A stretch of DNA of 42,086 nucleotides, taken from Klenkia sp. PcliD-1-E (GTDB lineage Bacteria > Actinomycetota > Actinomycetes > Mycobacteriales > Geodermatophilaceae). The stretch lies in assembly GCF_024124375.1 (NCBI RefSeq), contig NZ_JAMXRZ010000025.1, positions 1 through 42,086 on the forward strand, in the 5' to 3' direction. Made by a program: the position numbers and the translations under genes. The notes beneath the pieces were generated by a model, which searched no databases, was not told the DNA's origin, and saw nothing but the letters and a program-made list of their open reading frames with translations. Of this stretch, positions 32,976-41,069 are shown piece after piece. Every line of letters begins with the position of its first letter. Position 1 is the stretch's first letter.

Positions 32976-33304
32976 GGGTTCCTCCTCGTCCGGCCGAACG
33001 CGGCCAGCATCCGTTTCTCCAACTCGCCCAGCTGCGCCAGCTCGGCATCGCAGTCGACGGCGTGCACGGCGTGCACCACGACGTCCGAGCCGCGCCGGTC
33101 GACCACCAGCGTGCCGGGGGTCAGGCTGACCAGCGCGACGAAGCTCGCCACCTCCACGTCGGTCCGGGACGCGAGGGAGTAGGTCACCACGACCGGCCGG
33201 TGGGCCAGGCGAGGGCGCAGCACGTGGCCGGCCACCCGCACGTTGGCCGCGAGGAACTGACCCACGTACCAGACCAGGAAGGACACGGTCGCCAGCGGCC
33301 TCAC
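32972..33304 (-). CDS. mnhE: MnhE/MrpE antiporter subunit
   Basis: 110 residues from GTG at 33304, overlapping the mnhD stop (GTGA). One N-terminal hydrophobic region (SFLVWYVGQFLAANVRVA) and then the MrpE domain with FVALVSLTPGTLVVD and VHAVHAVD. It is shorter than Bacillus MrpE (about 160), lacking the first two helices, as is usual for actinobacterial MnhE. It contributes to assembly of the Mrp complex. Confidence 0.88.
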   Translation of the reverse strand: MRPLATVSFLVWYVGQFLAANVRVAGHVLRPRLAHRPVVVTYSLASRTDVEVASFVALVSLTPGTLVVDRRGSDVVVHAVHAVDCDAELAQLGELEKRMLAAFGRTRRNP

Positions 33305-34764
33305 CGGGTCACCGCCGCGACCCACGCCGAGGTGTCGGCGAGCTGCTGCCCGGCGACGGTGCTGGCGGCCAGCAGGGGTTGCGCCCAGATGCCCAGCACC
33401 AGCGCCACTGCGGCCAGCACCAGGGGCGGACCCACCAGGGTCACCGGGATGCCGCCGGAGGGCGCGGGCAGCGGCGACGGCTCACCCCAGAAGACGCCGT
33501 TCCAGAGCTTGAGCATCGACACCAGGGTCACCGTGCTGACCGCGACGACGGCCAGCAGCACCCACCACGGCCCGTCGGCGGCCGCCGCGGTGGCCAGCTG
33601 GAGCTTGGCGACGAACCCCGAGGTCGGCGGGATGCCGACCAGCGCCAGCGCCGACCCGGCGAAGGCGACGGCGAGCCAGCGCTCGCGGTGCACCAGGCCA
33701 CCACCCAGCCGGGAGAGCACATCGGTGCCGTACCGCACCTCCACGGCTCCGCCGACCATGAACAGCGCCGCCTTGACCAGCACGTACTGCACCAGGAAGA
33801 ACGTCGCCGCGGCCAGCCCGGCCACCGTGGACAACCCCAGCCCCACCAGCACGTAGCCGATCTGGCTGACCATGTGCGCGGTCAACACCGGCCGCACGGC
33901 CTTCGCCCCGACGGCCGAGAGCACACCTACCACCATGGTGAGGACGGCGACCACCAGCACCACCCACAGGAAGCGCCGGTCGCCGTCGAAGAGCACCGCG
34001 TAGAGCCGGAACAGCGCGTAGAGCCCGACCTTGGTCAGCAGGCCGGAGAACAGCACGGTGACAGCCGGCCCGGCCACCGAGTAGGACCCCGGCAGCCAGG
34101 AGTGCAGCGGGACGACGGCGGACTTCACCCCCATCGCCAGCAGCACCAGCGTCGCGGCGAGCGCGGCCGGGGCGCTGTCGGCGGCGACCCCAGCCAGCTG
34201 AGCGAGCTGCACGGTGCCGGTGACGCCGTAGAGCAGGCCGACCCCGCCGAGGAACAGCGTCGAGGCCAGCAGGTTGACCCCGACGTAGAGCCGGGCGCCG
34301 GCGACCCGCTGCCGCCGCCCGGCCAGGGTGAGCAGCACGTAGCTCGGGATGAGTACGACCTCGACGAAGACGAACAGGTTGAACAGGTCCGCCGTCGACA
34401 GCGCCCCCGAGACCCCGGCCGACATGACCAGTACCAGCGGGGTGAAGGTGCGCTCGCGGTCCTCGCCCGTGCCGATCGCGTAGACCAGCCCGAGCAGCGT
34501 GACCGCGGCGGTGAGCAGCAGCACCAGCGAGCCGAAGGCGTCCAGCGCCAGCACGATCGCGATGCCCGCCGGCCAGCCGCCGATCTGCGCCACGGGGACG
34601 TCGCCGCCCAGCGTGGAGGCCAGCAGCACCGCGGCGGCGACCACCACCAGCGCCGAGCTGCCGATGCCCACGACCCGGGCCAGCACCGTGGACCGCGGCG
34701 CCAGCAGGAGCACCGCGGCGGCCACCAGCGGCAGCGCGACCGGCGCGACGACCAGGGCGTTCAC
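33301..34764 (-). CDS. mnhD: MnhD/MrpD antiporter subunit
   Basis: 487 residues from ATG at 34764. A fourteen-helix-type protein homologous to complex I NuoN/M. It carries the proton_antipo_M features FNLFVFVEVVLIPSYVLL, VVPLHSWLPGSYSVAGPAV and MVSQIGYVLVGLG, and the conserved Glu of helix 5 and Lys residues of the proton path are visible. It works with MnhA as one of the two large ion-translocating subunits of the Na+(K+)/H+ antiporter. Confidence 0.94.
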   Translation of the reverse strand: MNALVVAPVALPLVAAAVLLLAPRSTVLARVVGIGSSALVVVAAAVLLASTLGGDVPVAQIGGWPAGIAIVLALDAFGSLVLLLTAAVTLLGLVYAIGTGEDRERTFTPLVLVMSAGVSGALSTADLFNLFVFVEVVLIPSYVLLTLAGRRQRVAGARLYVGVNLLASTLFLGGVGLLYGVTGTVQLAQLAGVAADSAPAALAATLVLLAMGVKSAVVPLHSWLPGSYSVAGPAVTVLFSGLLTKVGLYALFRLYAVLFDGDRRFLWVVLVVAVLTMVVGVLSAVGAKAVRPVLTAHMVSQIGYVLVGLGLSTVAGLAAATFFLVQYVLVKAALFMVGGAVEVRYGTDVLSRLGGGLVHRERWLAVAFAGSALALVGIPPTSGFVAKLQLATAAAADGPWWVLLAVVAVSTVTLVSMLKLWNGVFWGEPSPLPAPSGGIPVTLVGPPLVLAAVALVLGIWAQPLLAASTVAGQQLADTSAWVAAVTR

Positions 34765-35081
34765 GACGGGCCCCGCGCGTCGTCGTCGCCCTCGGTCGGC
34801 TCCTCGGAGCCGGCGCGGAGCAGCCCGAGCAGGTAGACGGTGACGGCGAAGGCGATGACCACCGCGGTGAGCACGAACGCCTGGGGGAGCGGGTCGGCCG
34901 GCGTGCCGGCGCCGTTGCCGGGCAGCGCGAACCCGCCCCGGTCACCGCCGGCGGCCAGCACCAGCACCACCATCGCGTGCCCGAGCAGCACGAACCCCAG
35001 GACGACGCGCAGCATCCCGCGCTGCAGGACCAGGTACGCCCCGCCGGCCACGAGGAGGCCGACGGCCACCGCGGCGGTCAT
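34761..35081 (-). CDS. mnhC: MnhC/MrpC antiporter subunit
   Basis: 106 residues from ATG at 35081, overlapping the mnhA/B stop. Three helices, homologous to NuoK: GLLVAGGAYLVLQRGMLRVV, LGHAMVVLVLAAGG and PLPQAFVLTAVVIAFAVTVY are family segments. Stop and mnhD start overlap (ATGA). Confidence 0.93.
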   Translation of the reverse strand: MTAAVAVGLLVAGGAYLVLQRGMLRVVLGFVLLGHAMVVLVLAAGGDRGGFALPGNGAGTPADPLPQAFVLTAVVIAFAVTVYLLGLLRAGSEEPTEGDDDARGPS

Positions 35082-37771
35082 GCCGCCGCCGGGTCGCGCT
35101 CGTGGCCGGGCCGAGCGCCGAGTGCCTGGACCACGGCGACCACCAGGGCCAGCACCATCAGCCACACCCCCACGTCGAAGACCAGCGCGGAGCTGAGGAA
35201 GGGCAGCAGGTAGAACGGCGTCAGCAGCGCGTCTCCCACGGCCAGGGGGGCCACCCCGACGCCGACCGACAGCACGGCGCCGACCCCGAGCAGCACCCGG
35301 GGCCGCAGCCACCGGCTGGTCGGGACGGTGCCCGATGCCAGCTGGCGCAGCGCGACCGCGATCCCGGCGACCAGCGCGGAGATGAACCCGCCGCCGGGCT
35401 CGTCGTGGCCGCGCCACAGCAGCCAGGCCGACAGCAGCAGCATCCCGGGGGCGAGCAGCCGGGTGCCCACCCGCAGCAGCACGTCGTCGGTGTCGGTGGG
35501 GTGCGGCACGGTCGCCGTCCCCAGCAGCAGGAGGCCGAGCGCGGCGACGCCGACGACCACGGACTCCAGCAGGGTGTCCAGGCCGCGGAAGTCCACGAGC
35601 ACCGTGTTGACCACGTTCGTGCCGCCGGTGAGCTCCTCGGCGCGGTCGAGGAAGAAGGTGCCCGCCGCCGACAGCTCGCGCCGGCCGGTGAGCGCGGCGG
35701 TCGCGCCGGCGGCGACCAGGCCGACCGCGACCGCGAGGACGGCGGTGGGCCAGCGCCGGGGACCGGGCGAGGGCAGCCGGCGGGGTCCGCCGCGCAGCAC
35801 CAGCACCAGGACGACGGCGGTGAGCACCTCGACCAGCAGCAGGGTGATGGCGACGTCCAGCGACCCGGACAGCAGCAGCCACAGCGCCACCACCAGGCCG
35901 ACGACCCCGACCAGGGCGACCAGGGCCACGGTGCGGGTGGCCAGCACGGCCCCGAGCACGGCGGCGGCCAGCAGCCCGACGACCAGCCAGCGGCCGGGGT
36001 CGCCGGCGTCCACCCGGGCGGGCAGCGCGCCGACGGTGGCCAGCCCGACGGAACCGAGCCCGACCACGGCGACCAGCGGGCGGGCCAGGTGTGCGGCCAG
36101 CGAGGGTGATCGGTCGGGGGCACCCACCCGGCCGCCGAGGGCGAGCAGGGTGTCGTGGCCACGGGTGAACAGGGCGGGCCCGTCGGGGAGGCGCAGCCGC
36201 TGCAGCGCGCCGTCGACCCGGTCGCGCTGCCAGAACAGCACGAGGCCGACCGCCACGGTGATCGCCGACATGGCCAGCTCGGGGCTCAGCCCGTGCCAGG
36301 CGTAGACCGACGGCGGGGTCGACCCGGGCAGCGCGTCGGTGGTGGCGCTGTCGATGACCGGGTCGAGCAGGGACACGGCGGGTCCGGCGACGACGCCGAC
36401 CACGGCGGCCACCGCGGCGGGGGCGAGGAAGGCGGGCGCGGGCTCGTACAGGTCGGGTTGCTCGACCGGTCCGCCGAACGCGCCCCAGACGATGCGGGCG
36501 CCGTAGGCGAAGGTGAGCGCGGAGGCCGTGACCGCCACCGCCCCCGCCACCGGACCGGCCCAGGGGGTGACGTCGGCGGACAGGAGCCCCATGAACAGGT
36601 ACTCCTTGCTGACGAACCCGAGCATCGGCGGCACCCCGGCCATCGACAGCGCGGCGACCGCGGTGGCCGCCGCCGTCCAGGGCATGACCTTCCGCAGGCC
36701 GGAGAGCTCCCGGATGTCGCGGCTGCCGGTCTCCTTGTCGACGATCCCGACGAGCATGAACAGCGTCGCCTTGAACAGCGCGTGCGCCATGGTGTGCAGC
36801 AGCGCCGCGGCCAGCGCGGTCGCGGTGCCCACTCCGATGACGGCGACGAGCAGGCCGAGCTGGCTGACCGTGGACCGGGCCAGCATCGCCTTCAGGTCGT
36901 GCTCGCGCAGCGCCTGCACCGCGCCGAGCAGGGCGGTGGTGAGCCCGACGGTGACGAGCACCGCCGACCACGCGGTCTGGCCGGCGAACAGCGGGCTCAT
37001 CCGGACCAGCAGGTAGATCCCGGCCTTGACCATGGTCGCGGCGTGCAGGTAGGCGCTGACCGGGGTCATCGCGACCATCGCCCCGGGCAGCCAGGACTGG
37101 AACGGGAACTGCGCGCTCTTGGTGAACGCCGCGACCGCCACGCAGGCCGCGATCGCGACTGCGTAGGGGCTGTCCAGTACGGCAGCGGGGTCGGCGAGGA
37201 CGGCGGAGAGCCGGGTGGTGCCGGTGGCCAGGGTCAGCAGGACGACGGCCACCAGCAGCGCCAGCCCTCCGACGACGGTGACCACGAGCGCGTGCCGGCC
37301 GGGCCCCGCGGCCTTGGCCCCCGCGGTGGAGACCAGTGCGAACGAGCAGAGGGTGGTGATCTCCCAGAACACGTAGAGCAGCACCAGGTCGTCGGCGAGC
37401 ACCAGTCCGACCATGGCGGCGGCGAAGAGGGTGAGCAGCGGGTAGACCGGGCCGCGGGCGGCGGTGTCGGAGAGGTAGCGGCAGCAGTAGGCCATCACCA
37501 GCGCGCCGACCACCAGGGCGACCAGGCTGAAGACCAGCGAGACGCCGTCCAGCCGCAGCGCGAGCGAGACCCCCAGCTCGGGGATCCACTCCACGTCCCA
37601 GTCCACGGTGCGGTCGGCCAGGACGACGGGCGCGTGCGCGGCGAGGACGCCGGCCACCGCGAGGAACCCGGCGGCCAGGGCGTAGCCCGCGTTGCGCCCG
37701 AGGGCGCGGGTCAGCAGCGGGGCGCACGCAGCGAGCCCGCCGAGGACGGCGAGGCAGACGAGCAGGCTCAC
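35078..37771 (-). CDS. mnhA: Fused MnhA-MnhB antiporter subunit
   Basis: 897 residues from GTG at 37771. Residues about 1-480 are the MrpA antiporter core (VLADDLVLLYVFWEITTLCS with helix-5 Glu, FPFQSWLPGAMVAMTPVSAY, LLHTMAHALFKATLFMLVG). About 580-720 is the MrpA C-terminal extension. From about 730 an MnhB domain follows (NVVNTVLVDFRGLDTLLES and GHDEPGGGFISALVAG). Fusion of A and B in one polypeptide is common in actinobacteria. It is the first gene of the six-gene operon mnhAB-C-D-E-F-G, all coupled by overlaps. Mrp antiporters handle Na+ and alkaline stress. Confidence 0.93.
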   Translation of the reverse strand: MSLLVCLAVLGGLAACAPLLTRALGRNAGYALAAGFLAVAGVLAAHAPVVLADRTVDWDVEWIPELGVSLALRLDGVSLVFSLVALVVGALVMAYCCRYLSDTAARGPVYPLLTLFAAAMVGLVLADDLVLLYVFWEITTLCSFALVSTAGAKAAGPGRHALVVTVVGGLALLVAVVLLTLATGTTRLSAVLADPAAVLDSPYAVAIAACVAVAAFTKSAQFPFQSWLPGAMVAMTPVSAYLHAATMVKAGIYLLVRMSPLFAGQTAWSAVLVTVGLTTALLGAVQALREHDLKAMLARSTVSQLGLLVAVIGVGTATALAAALLHTMAHALFKATLFMLVGIVDKETGSRDIRELSGLRKVMPWTAAATAVAALSMAGVPPMLGFVSKEYLFMGLLSADVTPWAGPVAGAVAVTASALTFAYGARIVWGAFGGPVEQPDLYEPAPAFLAPAAVAAVVGVVAGPAVSLLDPVIDSATTDALPGSTPPSVYAWHGLSPELAMSAITVAVGLVLFWQRDRVDGALQRLRLPDGPALFTRGHDTLLALGGRVGAPDRSPSLAAHLARPLVAVVGLGSVGLATVGALPARVDAGDPGRWLVVGLLAAAVLGAVLATRTVALVALVGVVGLVVALWLLLSGSLDVAITLLLVEVLTAVVLVLVLRGGPRRLPSPGPRRWPTAVLAVAVGLVAAGATAALTGRRELSAAGTFFLDRAEELTGGTNVVNTVLVDFRGLDTLLESVVVGVAALGLLLLGTATVPHPTDTDDVLLRVGTRLLAPGMLLLSAWLLWRGHDEPGGGFISALVAGIAVALRQLASGTVPTSRWLRPRVLLGVGAVLSVGVGVAPLAVGDALLTPFYLLPFLSSALVFDVGVWLMVLALVVAVVQALGARPGHERDPAAA

Positions 37772-37790
37772 CGGATCAGCAGGGGCCCGT

Positions 37791-37876
37791 GCTCGTCACG
37801 TCGACAGGATGCGGGCGCCGGCGGGGTCGTGCATCTCGGAACCGGCTCTGACCTGCGGTTTCGTCAGCCAACCATG
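37791..37876 (-). promoter_or_regulatory. Upstream element shared with the GH15 gene, copy 2
   Basis: A counterpart of 30902-30993, also ending 20 nt before its gene (mnhA). On the minus strand it contains a 12-codon frame, MHDPAGARILST, whose frame in copy 1 reads RDLPALRILAS without ATG. Pairings possible in one copy are not kept in the other, so a conserved RNA fold is not supported. Confidence 0.45.
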
Positions 37877-37895
37877 CGCGAGGTGTTCCGCCGGG

Positions 37896-38687
37896 TCAGC
37901 GGGGGACGACCTCGGTCACCCCCGAGACCATCAGCCCGGTGGCGCCCTCGGCAAGGGCCTGCCGCGCCTGGGCGGGTGTCGAGACGACGTGGCCGAACAC
38001 CGGCTTGCCCGTGGCCACCGCATCGGCCCAGGCGGTGGCGGGCCCGTCCCACGGCAGCGCGAGCAGGTCGTAGCGGACCTGGTCGGCGTCGAAGGTCAGC
38101 AGGTCGGCGGTGAACCAGTAGCCCCAGGTGAGGTAGCCGCGCCCGCGGGCCGCCTCCGGCGCCGCGACGGACGGGCCGTAGCTCTTGACCACGAAGCGGG
38201 CAGGCCCGCCGGCGGCGTCGAGCAGGTCGAGCAGCCCGGCCGGGTCGGCCGCCGGCTTGTCGTCGACGAGCCACACCCGGTCGGGGTGCTCGGCCAGCAC
38301 GTCGGACAACCGGGCCATCGGCAGGCCGCGGTCGACCGTGCGCAGAACCGACAGCTGCGCCCAGGTACTGGTCGCGATGTCCAGGTCACGGTCGAACTCC
38401 GCGCCGGTGGTCGCGTCGTGGCAGATGACCCAGACCCCGTCGGACGTGAGCCAGACCGGCGCCTCCAGCGCCAGGGTCGGGGACCACTCGGCTGCCCGGC
38501 CGTAGGCGTACGCGGTGCCCTCGGGCCAGTCGGCGCTGCCGCCGCGGTGGGCGATGAGCGACGGCGAGTGCGCCAGCCAGGCCTCGACCGGTGTCCGGAT
38601 CGGCTGCACGGACCAGGCCACCGGGCCGCCGCAACCGGCCAGCAGCAGACCGCCGACGAGCAGCACCAGGACGAGCCGGGGCCTCAC
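37896..38687 (-). CDS. Glycerophosphodiester phosphodiesterase-like lipoprotein
   Basis: 263 residues from GTG at 38687, overlapping the stop of the upstream small membrane gene (GTGA). The signal peptide ends in a lipobox (GGLLLAGC). The GDPD domain starts with SLIAHRGGSADWPEGT and continues LALEAPVWLTSDGVWVICHD. The two His and the first Glu positions are present. Where the family has the E-x-D metal pair this protein has LEAPV, so one metal-binding Asp seems to be replaced. It may act on glycerophosphodiesters outside the cell, or be a divergent or non-catalytic member. An ER-type binding loop is not obvious. Confidence 0.78.
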   Translation of the reverse strand: MRPRLVLVLLVGGLLLAGCGGPVAWSVQPIRTPVEAWLAHSPSLIAHRGGSADWPEGTAYAYGRAAEWSPTLALEAPVWLTSDGVWVICHDATTGAEFDRDLDIATSTWAQLSVLRTVDRGLPMARLSDVLAEHPDRVWLVDDKPAADPAGLLDLLDAAGGPARFVVKSYGPSVAAPEAARGRGYLTWGYWFTADLLTFDADQVRYDLLALPWDGPATAWADAVATGKPVFGHVVSTPAQARQALAEGATGLMVSGVTEVVPR

Positions 38688-38881
38688 CTGTTCTGGCGGC
38701 GGGCCACCAGCACGGCGATGAGCAGGACCAGGGCCAGCGGCGCCCAGCCCGGCAACCCGAACGGACCGAGGACGAGCCGGGCGACGAAGAGAACCAGCTG
38801 GAAGGCCACCCAGAACCCGACCAGCAGCACGATGAAGTACACGACCGGTCGTTCCGACTGCAGGCGCCGCAGGTAGTCCAT
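38684..38881 (-). CDS. Small membrane protein, two hydrophobic segments
   Basis: 65 residues from ATG at 38881 (in-frame ATGs at 38890 and 38893 are alternatives). After a basic start MDYLRRLQSERP come two hydrophobic helices (about 13-38 and 42-60) and a basic end VARRQNR. The stop overlaps the GTG of the lipoprotein gene, implying co-translation. No family recognised; it may support export or anchoring of its partner. Confidence 0.65.
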   Translation of the reverse strand: MDYLRRLQSERPVVYFIVLLVGFWVAFQLVLFVARLVLGPFGLPGWAPLALVLLIAVLVARRQNR

Positions 38882-38893
38882 GACCGACATCAT

Positions 38894-39164
38894 CCCCGGT
38901 CGGCACAGGGAACAGGCGCGGGCGCGGCCGTGGTGCCCCGTGGGGATGAGCACCGATGGCACCCACGTCCCCGTCCCTCGGTGCCCAGCCGTTCGTCGTC
39001 GGCGTCGGCGGCATCACCGGCAGCGCGTCGGTGGAGAGGCTGGCCGCGGGCGAGGTGCGGACCGAGGACTCCTTCCTGCGGCTCCCGAGCGTCACCGGGC
39101 CCATCGTCTCGTCCCGTGACCACGTCGTCACCTCTCTGACCTGGCCGTTCATCAACGGACGCGC
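38894..39164. other. Intergenic region without a convincing gene
   Basis: About 270 bp between the small membrane gene and the DUF222 promoter. A plus-strand frame from 38956 (starting MAPTSPSLGAQPFVVGVGG) is open for about 100 codons. It lacks a ribosome site, has no recognisable motif and runs into the next promoter, so I do not call it. Confidence 0.4.
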
Positions 39165-39186
39165 TAGACTTCGAACACCTGATCGA
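39165..39186 (+). promoter_or_regulatory. Promoter with LexA-like SOS box before the DUF222 gene
   Basis: TAGACT (39165-39170, -10-like) is followed directly by TCGAAC-ACCT-GATCGA (39171-39186), 11 of 12 matches to the actinobacterial LexA consensus TCGAAC-N4-GTTCGA. LexA boxes are known before 13E12/DUF222 genes in Mycobacterium tuberculosis. Confidence 0.6.
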
Positions 39187-39205
39187 ACAGGCGGGAGGTG
39201 TGCGG

Positions 39206-40399
39206 GTGACCGTTCTGGAGCTGGACGAGGTCGAGGACCTGCACCGCCTGCCCGCCGATGATGTGCTGGAGCTGCTGGCCGGGCTGGTGGTGGAGCGCAA
39301 CCGTCTCGATGCCCAGATCACGGGGCTGGTGCGGCACGCCGAGCTGACCCAGGCCGCCGAGCACGACGGGTTGGCCTCGATGCGGTCCTGGCTGATCGGG
39401 CACCTGCGGCTGTCGGCGGGTGAGGCCTCGCGGATCGTGCGCGCGGCGAGGCTGCTGGGGCATGTGCCGCACCTGGCCGCGGCGTTCGCCGAGGGGTCGG
39501 TGACCGCGGCGCAGGTGGATGTCGTGGCCGGGGCGATGGGCGAGTCCGACCGGGCGCGGGCCGAGGAGCAGGACGTGGACGTGGAGGCCTTCGACCGGGC
39601 GTTCACCGCGGTCGCGGTGTCCAGCTCGCACCAGTCGCTGGTGGTGGCAGTGGGGGCCTTCGCCGACGCCCTGGACCCCGACGGGCCAGAGCCCGACCCC
39701 ACCGAGGGCCGGCGGCTGAGCATCTCCACCCACGGCGACGGCAGCGTGACCGGCCGGTTCGACCTGGACGCGGTCGGTGGGGAGAAGGTGCGCACGGCGA
39801 TCGAGGCGCTGGTGCAGGCCCACCGCCCGGCCGGTGACGTGCGGACCCGCGGCCAGCGGCAGGCCGACGCGCTGGTGCAGCTCGCCGACAACGCCCTGGC
39901 CGGCGGTGGGCTGCCGGTGCTGCGCACGGTCAAGCCGCACGTCGTGGTCACCATCGCTGCCCAGGACCTCGCGACCGAGGGCATCGGGCCGGGGACGGCG
40001 GCCACCGGGTTCGGCACCGTGATCTCCGCCGCCCGTGCCCGCTGGCTGGCCTGCGACTCCGAGGTCTCCCGGATCGTGATGGGGCCCGATGGCACCCCGC
40101 TGGACGTCGGTCGGGCGCACCGGGTCGTCACCCCCGCCCTGCGCCGGGCCGTGGTGGCCAGGGACAAGGAGTGCGTGTTCGCCGGGTGCGGGGCGCCGCA
40201 CCACTGGGCCGAGGTGCACCACCTGGTGCACTGGGCGCACGGCGGCGAGACCTCGCTGGCCAACTCCGCGCTGCTGTGCGAACCCCACCACACCAAGGTC
40301 CACCACGGCTTCCGCGTCGAGCGCGACCCCGGCGGCCGATGGCGCACCTACCGCCCCGACGACACCGAGATCCTCATCGGCCCCCGCATCACGACCTGA
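39206..40399 (+). CDS. DUF222 / HNH endonuclease (13E12 family)
   Basis: 397 residues from GTG at 39206, chosen over GTG at 39200 because GGGAGG then stands 7 nt upstream. The DUF222 part spans about 10-290 (LRLSAGEASRIVRAARLLG, FDLDAVGGEKVRTAIEAL). The C-terminal HNH nuclease has CVFAGCGAPHHWAEVHHLVH, then WAHGGETSLANSALLCEPHH and TKVHHGF, with both zinc-knuckle Cys and the catalytic His. These proteins are multi-copy in actinobacterial genomes, of unclear biology, possibly mobile or SOS-linked. The 3' end overlaps the convergent DUF1353 gene by 11 bp. Confidence 0.92.
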   Translation: MTVLELDEVEDLHRLPADDVLELLAGLVVERNRLDAQITGLVRHAELTQAAEHDGLASMRSWLIGHLRLSAGEASRIVRAARLLGHVPHLAAAFAEGSVTAAQVDVVAGAMGESDRARAEEQDVDVEAFDRAFTAVAVSSSHQSLVVAVGAFADALDPDGPEPDPTEGRRLSISTHGDGSVTGRFDLDAVGGEKVRTAIEALVQAHRPAGDVRTRGQRQADALVQLADNALAGGGLPVLRTVKPHVVVTIAAQDLATEGIGPGTAATGFGTVISAARARWLACDSEVSRIVMGPDGTPLDVGRAHRVVTPALRRAVVARDKECVFAGCGAPHHWAEVHHLVHWAHGGETSLANSALLCEPHHTKVHHGFRVERDPGGRWRTYRPDDTEILIGPRITT

Positions 40400-40973
40400 C
40401 GTCGCGCCCCGGCACGTCCTGCCGGCGCTCGTCCAACCACGGACCGGGCGGGTCGGCGGGGCGCCCGGCCAGCCGGAGCACCAGGGTCAGCGCCCGGTCG
40501 ACGACGGCGTCCACGGCCAGGCCCACCGCGACCACCACGGACACGGGCAGCACCAGCGGGGCGACCGCGACAGAGAGCGCCAGCACTGCGGGCGCATCGC
40601 GGACCCACCCGGGGCGGCGGACCGGGTTGGCCAGCGCACCCCATCGGACGCCCGTCCACATCACCCAGCGGCGCAGCACCGGCGTCCCGAGCTCGCGGCA
40701 CATCCGGCGGAAGACCCCGTCGGCGTCCCGGCTGCTGATGACCCCGGCGGCGATGCCGACCTCGCAGAACCAGTCGTGCACGATCGCGGCCGCCGTCCAC
40801 GCCCCGTCGGCCGGGATCAACCAGCGCACCGGCACCGGGACCGACGCGAAGTCCGACTCGAACCCCTCCGGGACGACGAACTCCTCCGCGCGGCCCGCGT
40901 AGACCAGCGGAGCGGTCAGCGTCCAGTGCCCGCTGGCGATCTGCTCCACGCGGGGACGGGTCAGGAACGGCAC
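40389..40973 (-). CDS. DUF1353 family protein with membrane tail
   Basis: 194 residues from GTG at 40973. Residues 1-120 match DUF1353: FVVPEGFESDFASVPVPVRW, AAIVHDWFCE and FRRMCRELG. The His-Asp of IVHDW is the conserved centre of this family, first noted in phage proteins. Two hydrophobic stretches (about 130-165) and an Arg-rich end follow, so it is probably membrane-attached. No function is established. It diverges from the transglycosylase gene. Confidence 0.8.
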   Translation of the reverse strand: MPFLTRPRVEQIASGHWTLTAPLVYAGRAEEFVVPEGFESDFASVPVPVRWLIPADGAWTAAAIVHDWFCEVGIAAGVISSRDADGVFRRMCRELGTPVLRRWVMWTGVRWGALANPVRRPGWVRDAPAVLALSVAVAPLVLPVSVVVAVGLAVDAVVDRALTLVLRLAGRPADPPGPWLDERRQDVPGRDVRS

Positions 40974-41069
40974 GCGGACAGTCTGGACCCCCAGCTCGGG
41001 GGGCTGGACCAGGTCCTTGCCCCCGCTTACGGTCAGACGGGCCGGCGGTGACGACGGGGAGGGTGACCG

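Noticed and set aside
34761-37727. Long minus frame joining mnhC to an upstream extension
   Set aside because: The extension is a shadow of mnhA/B in another frame. mnhC has its own ATG at 35081 overlapping the mnhA/B stop.
35078-37771. MnhA-MnhB fusion as a novelty
   Set aside because: Fused A/B subunits are a known, common form of Mrp antiporters in actinobacteria.
37791-37876. Riboswitch (c-di-AMP, Mg or Na type) before the mrp operon
   Set aside because: No match to the consensus cores I know, and helices drawable in one copy are not kept in the related copy at 30902-30993.
38956-39261. Plus-strand gene before the DUF222 gene
   Set aside because: No ribosome site or recognisable motif, and it overruns the promoter, LexA-like box and start of the DUF222 gene.
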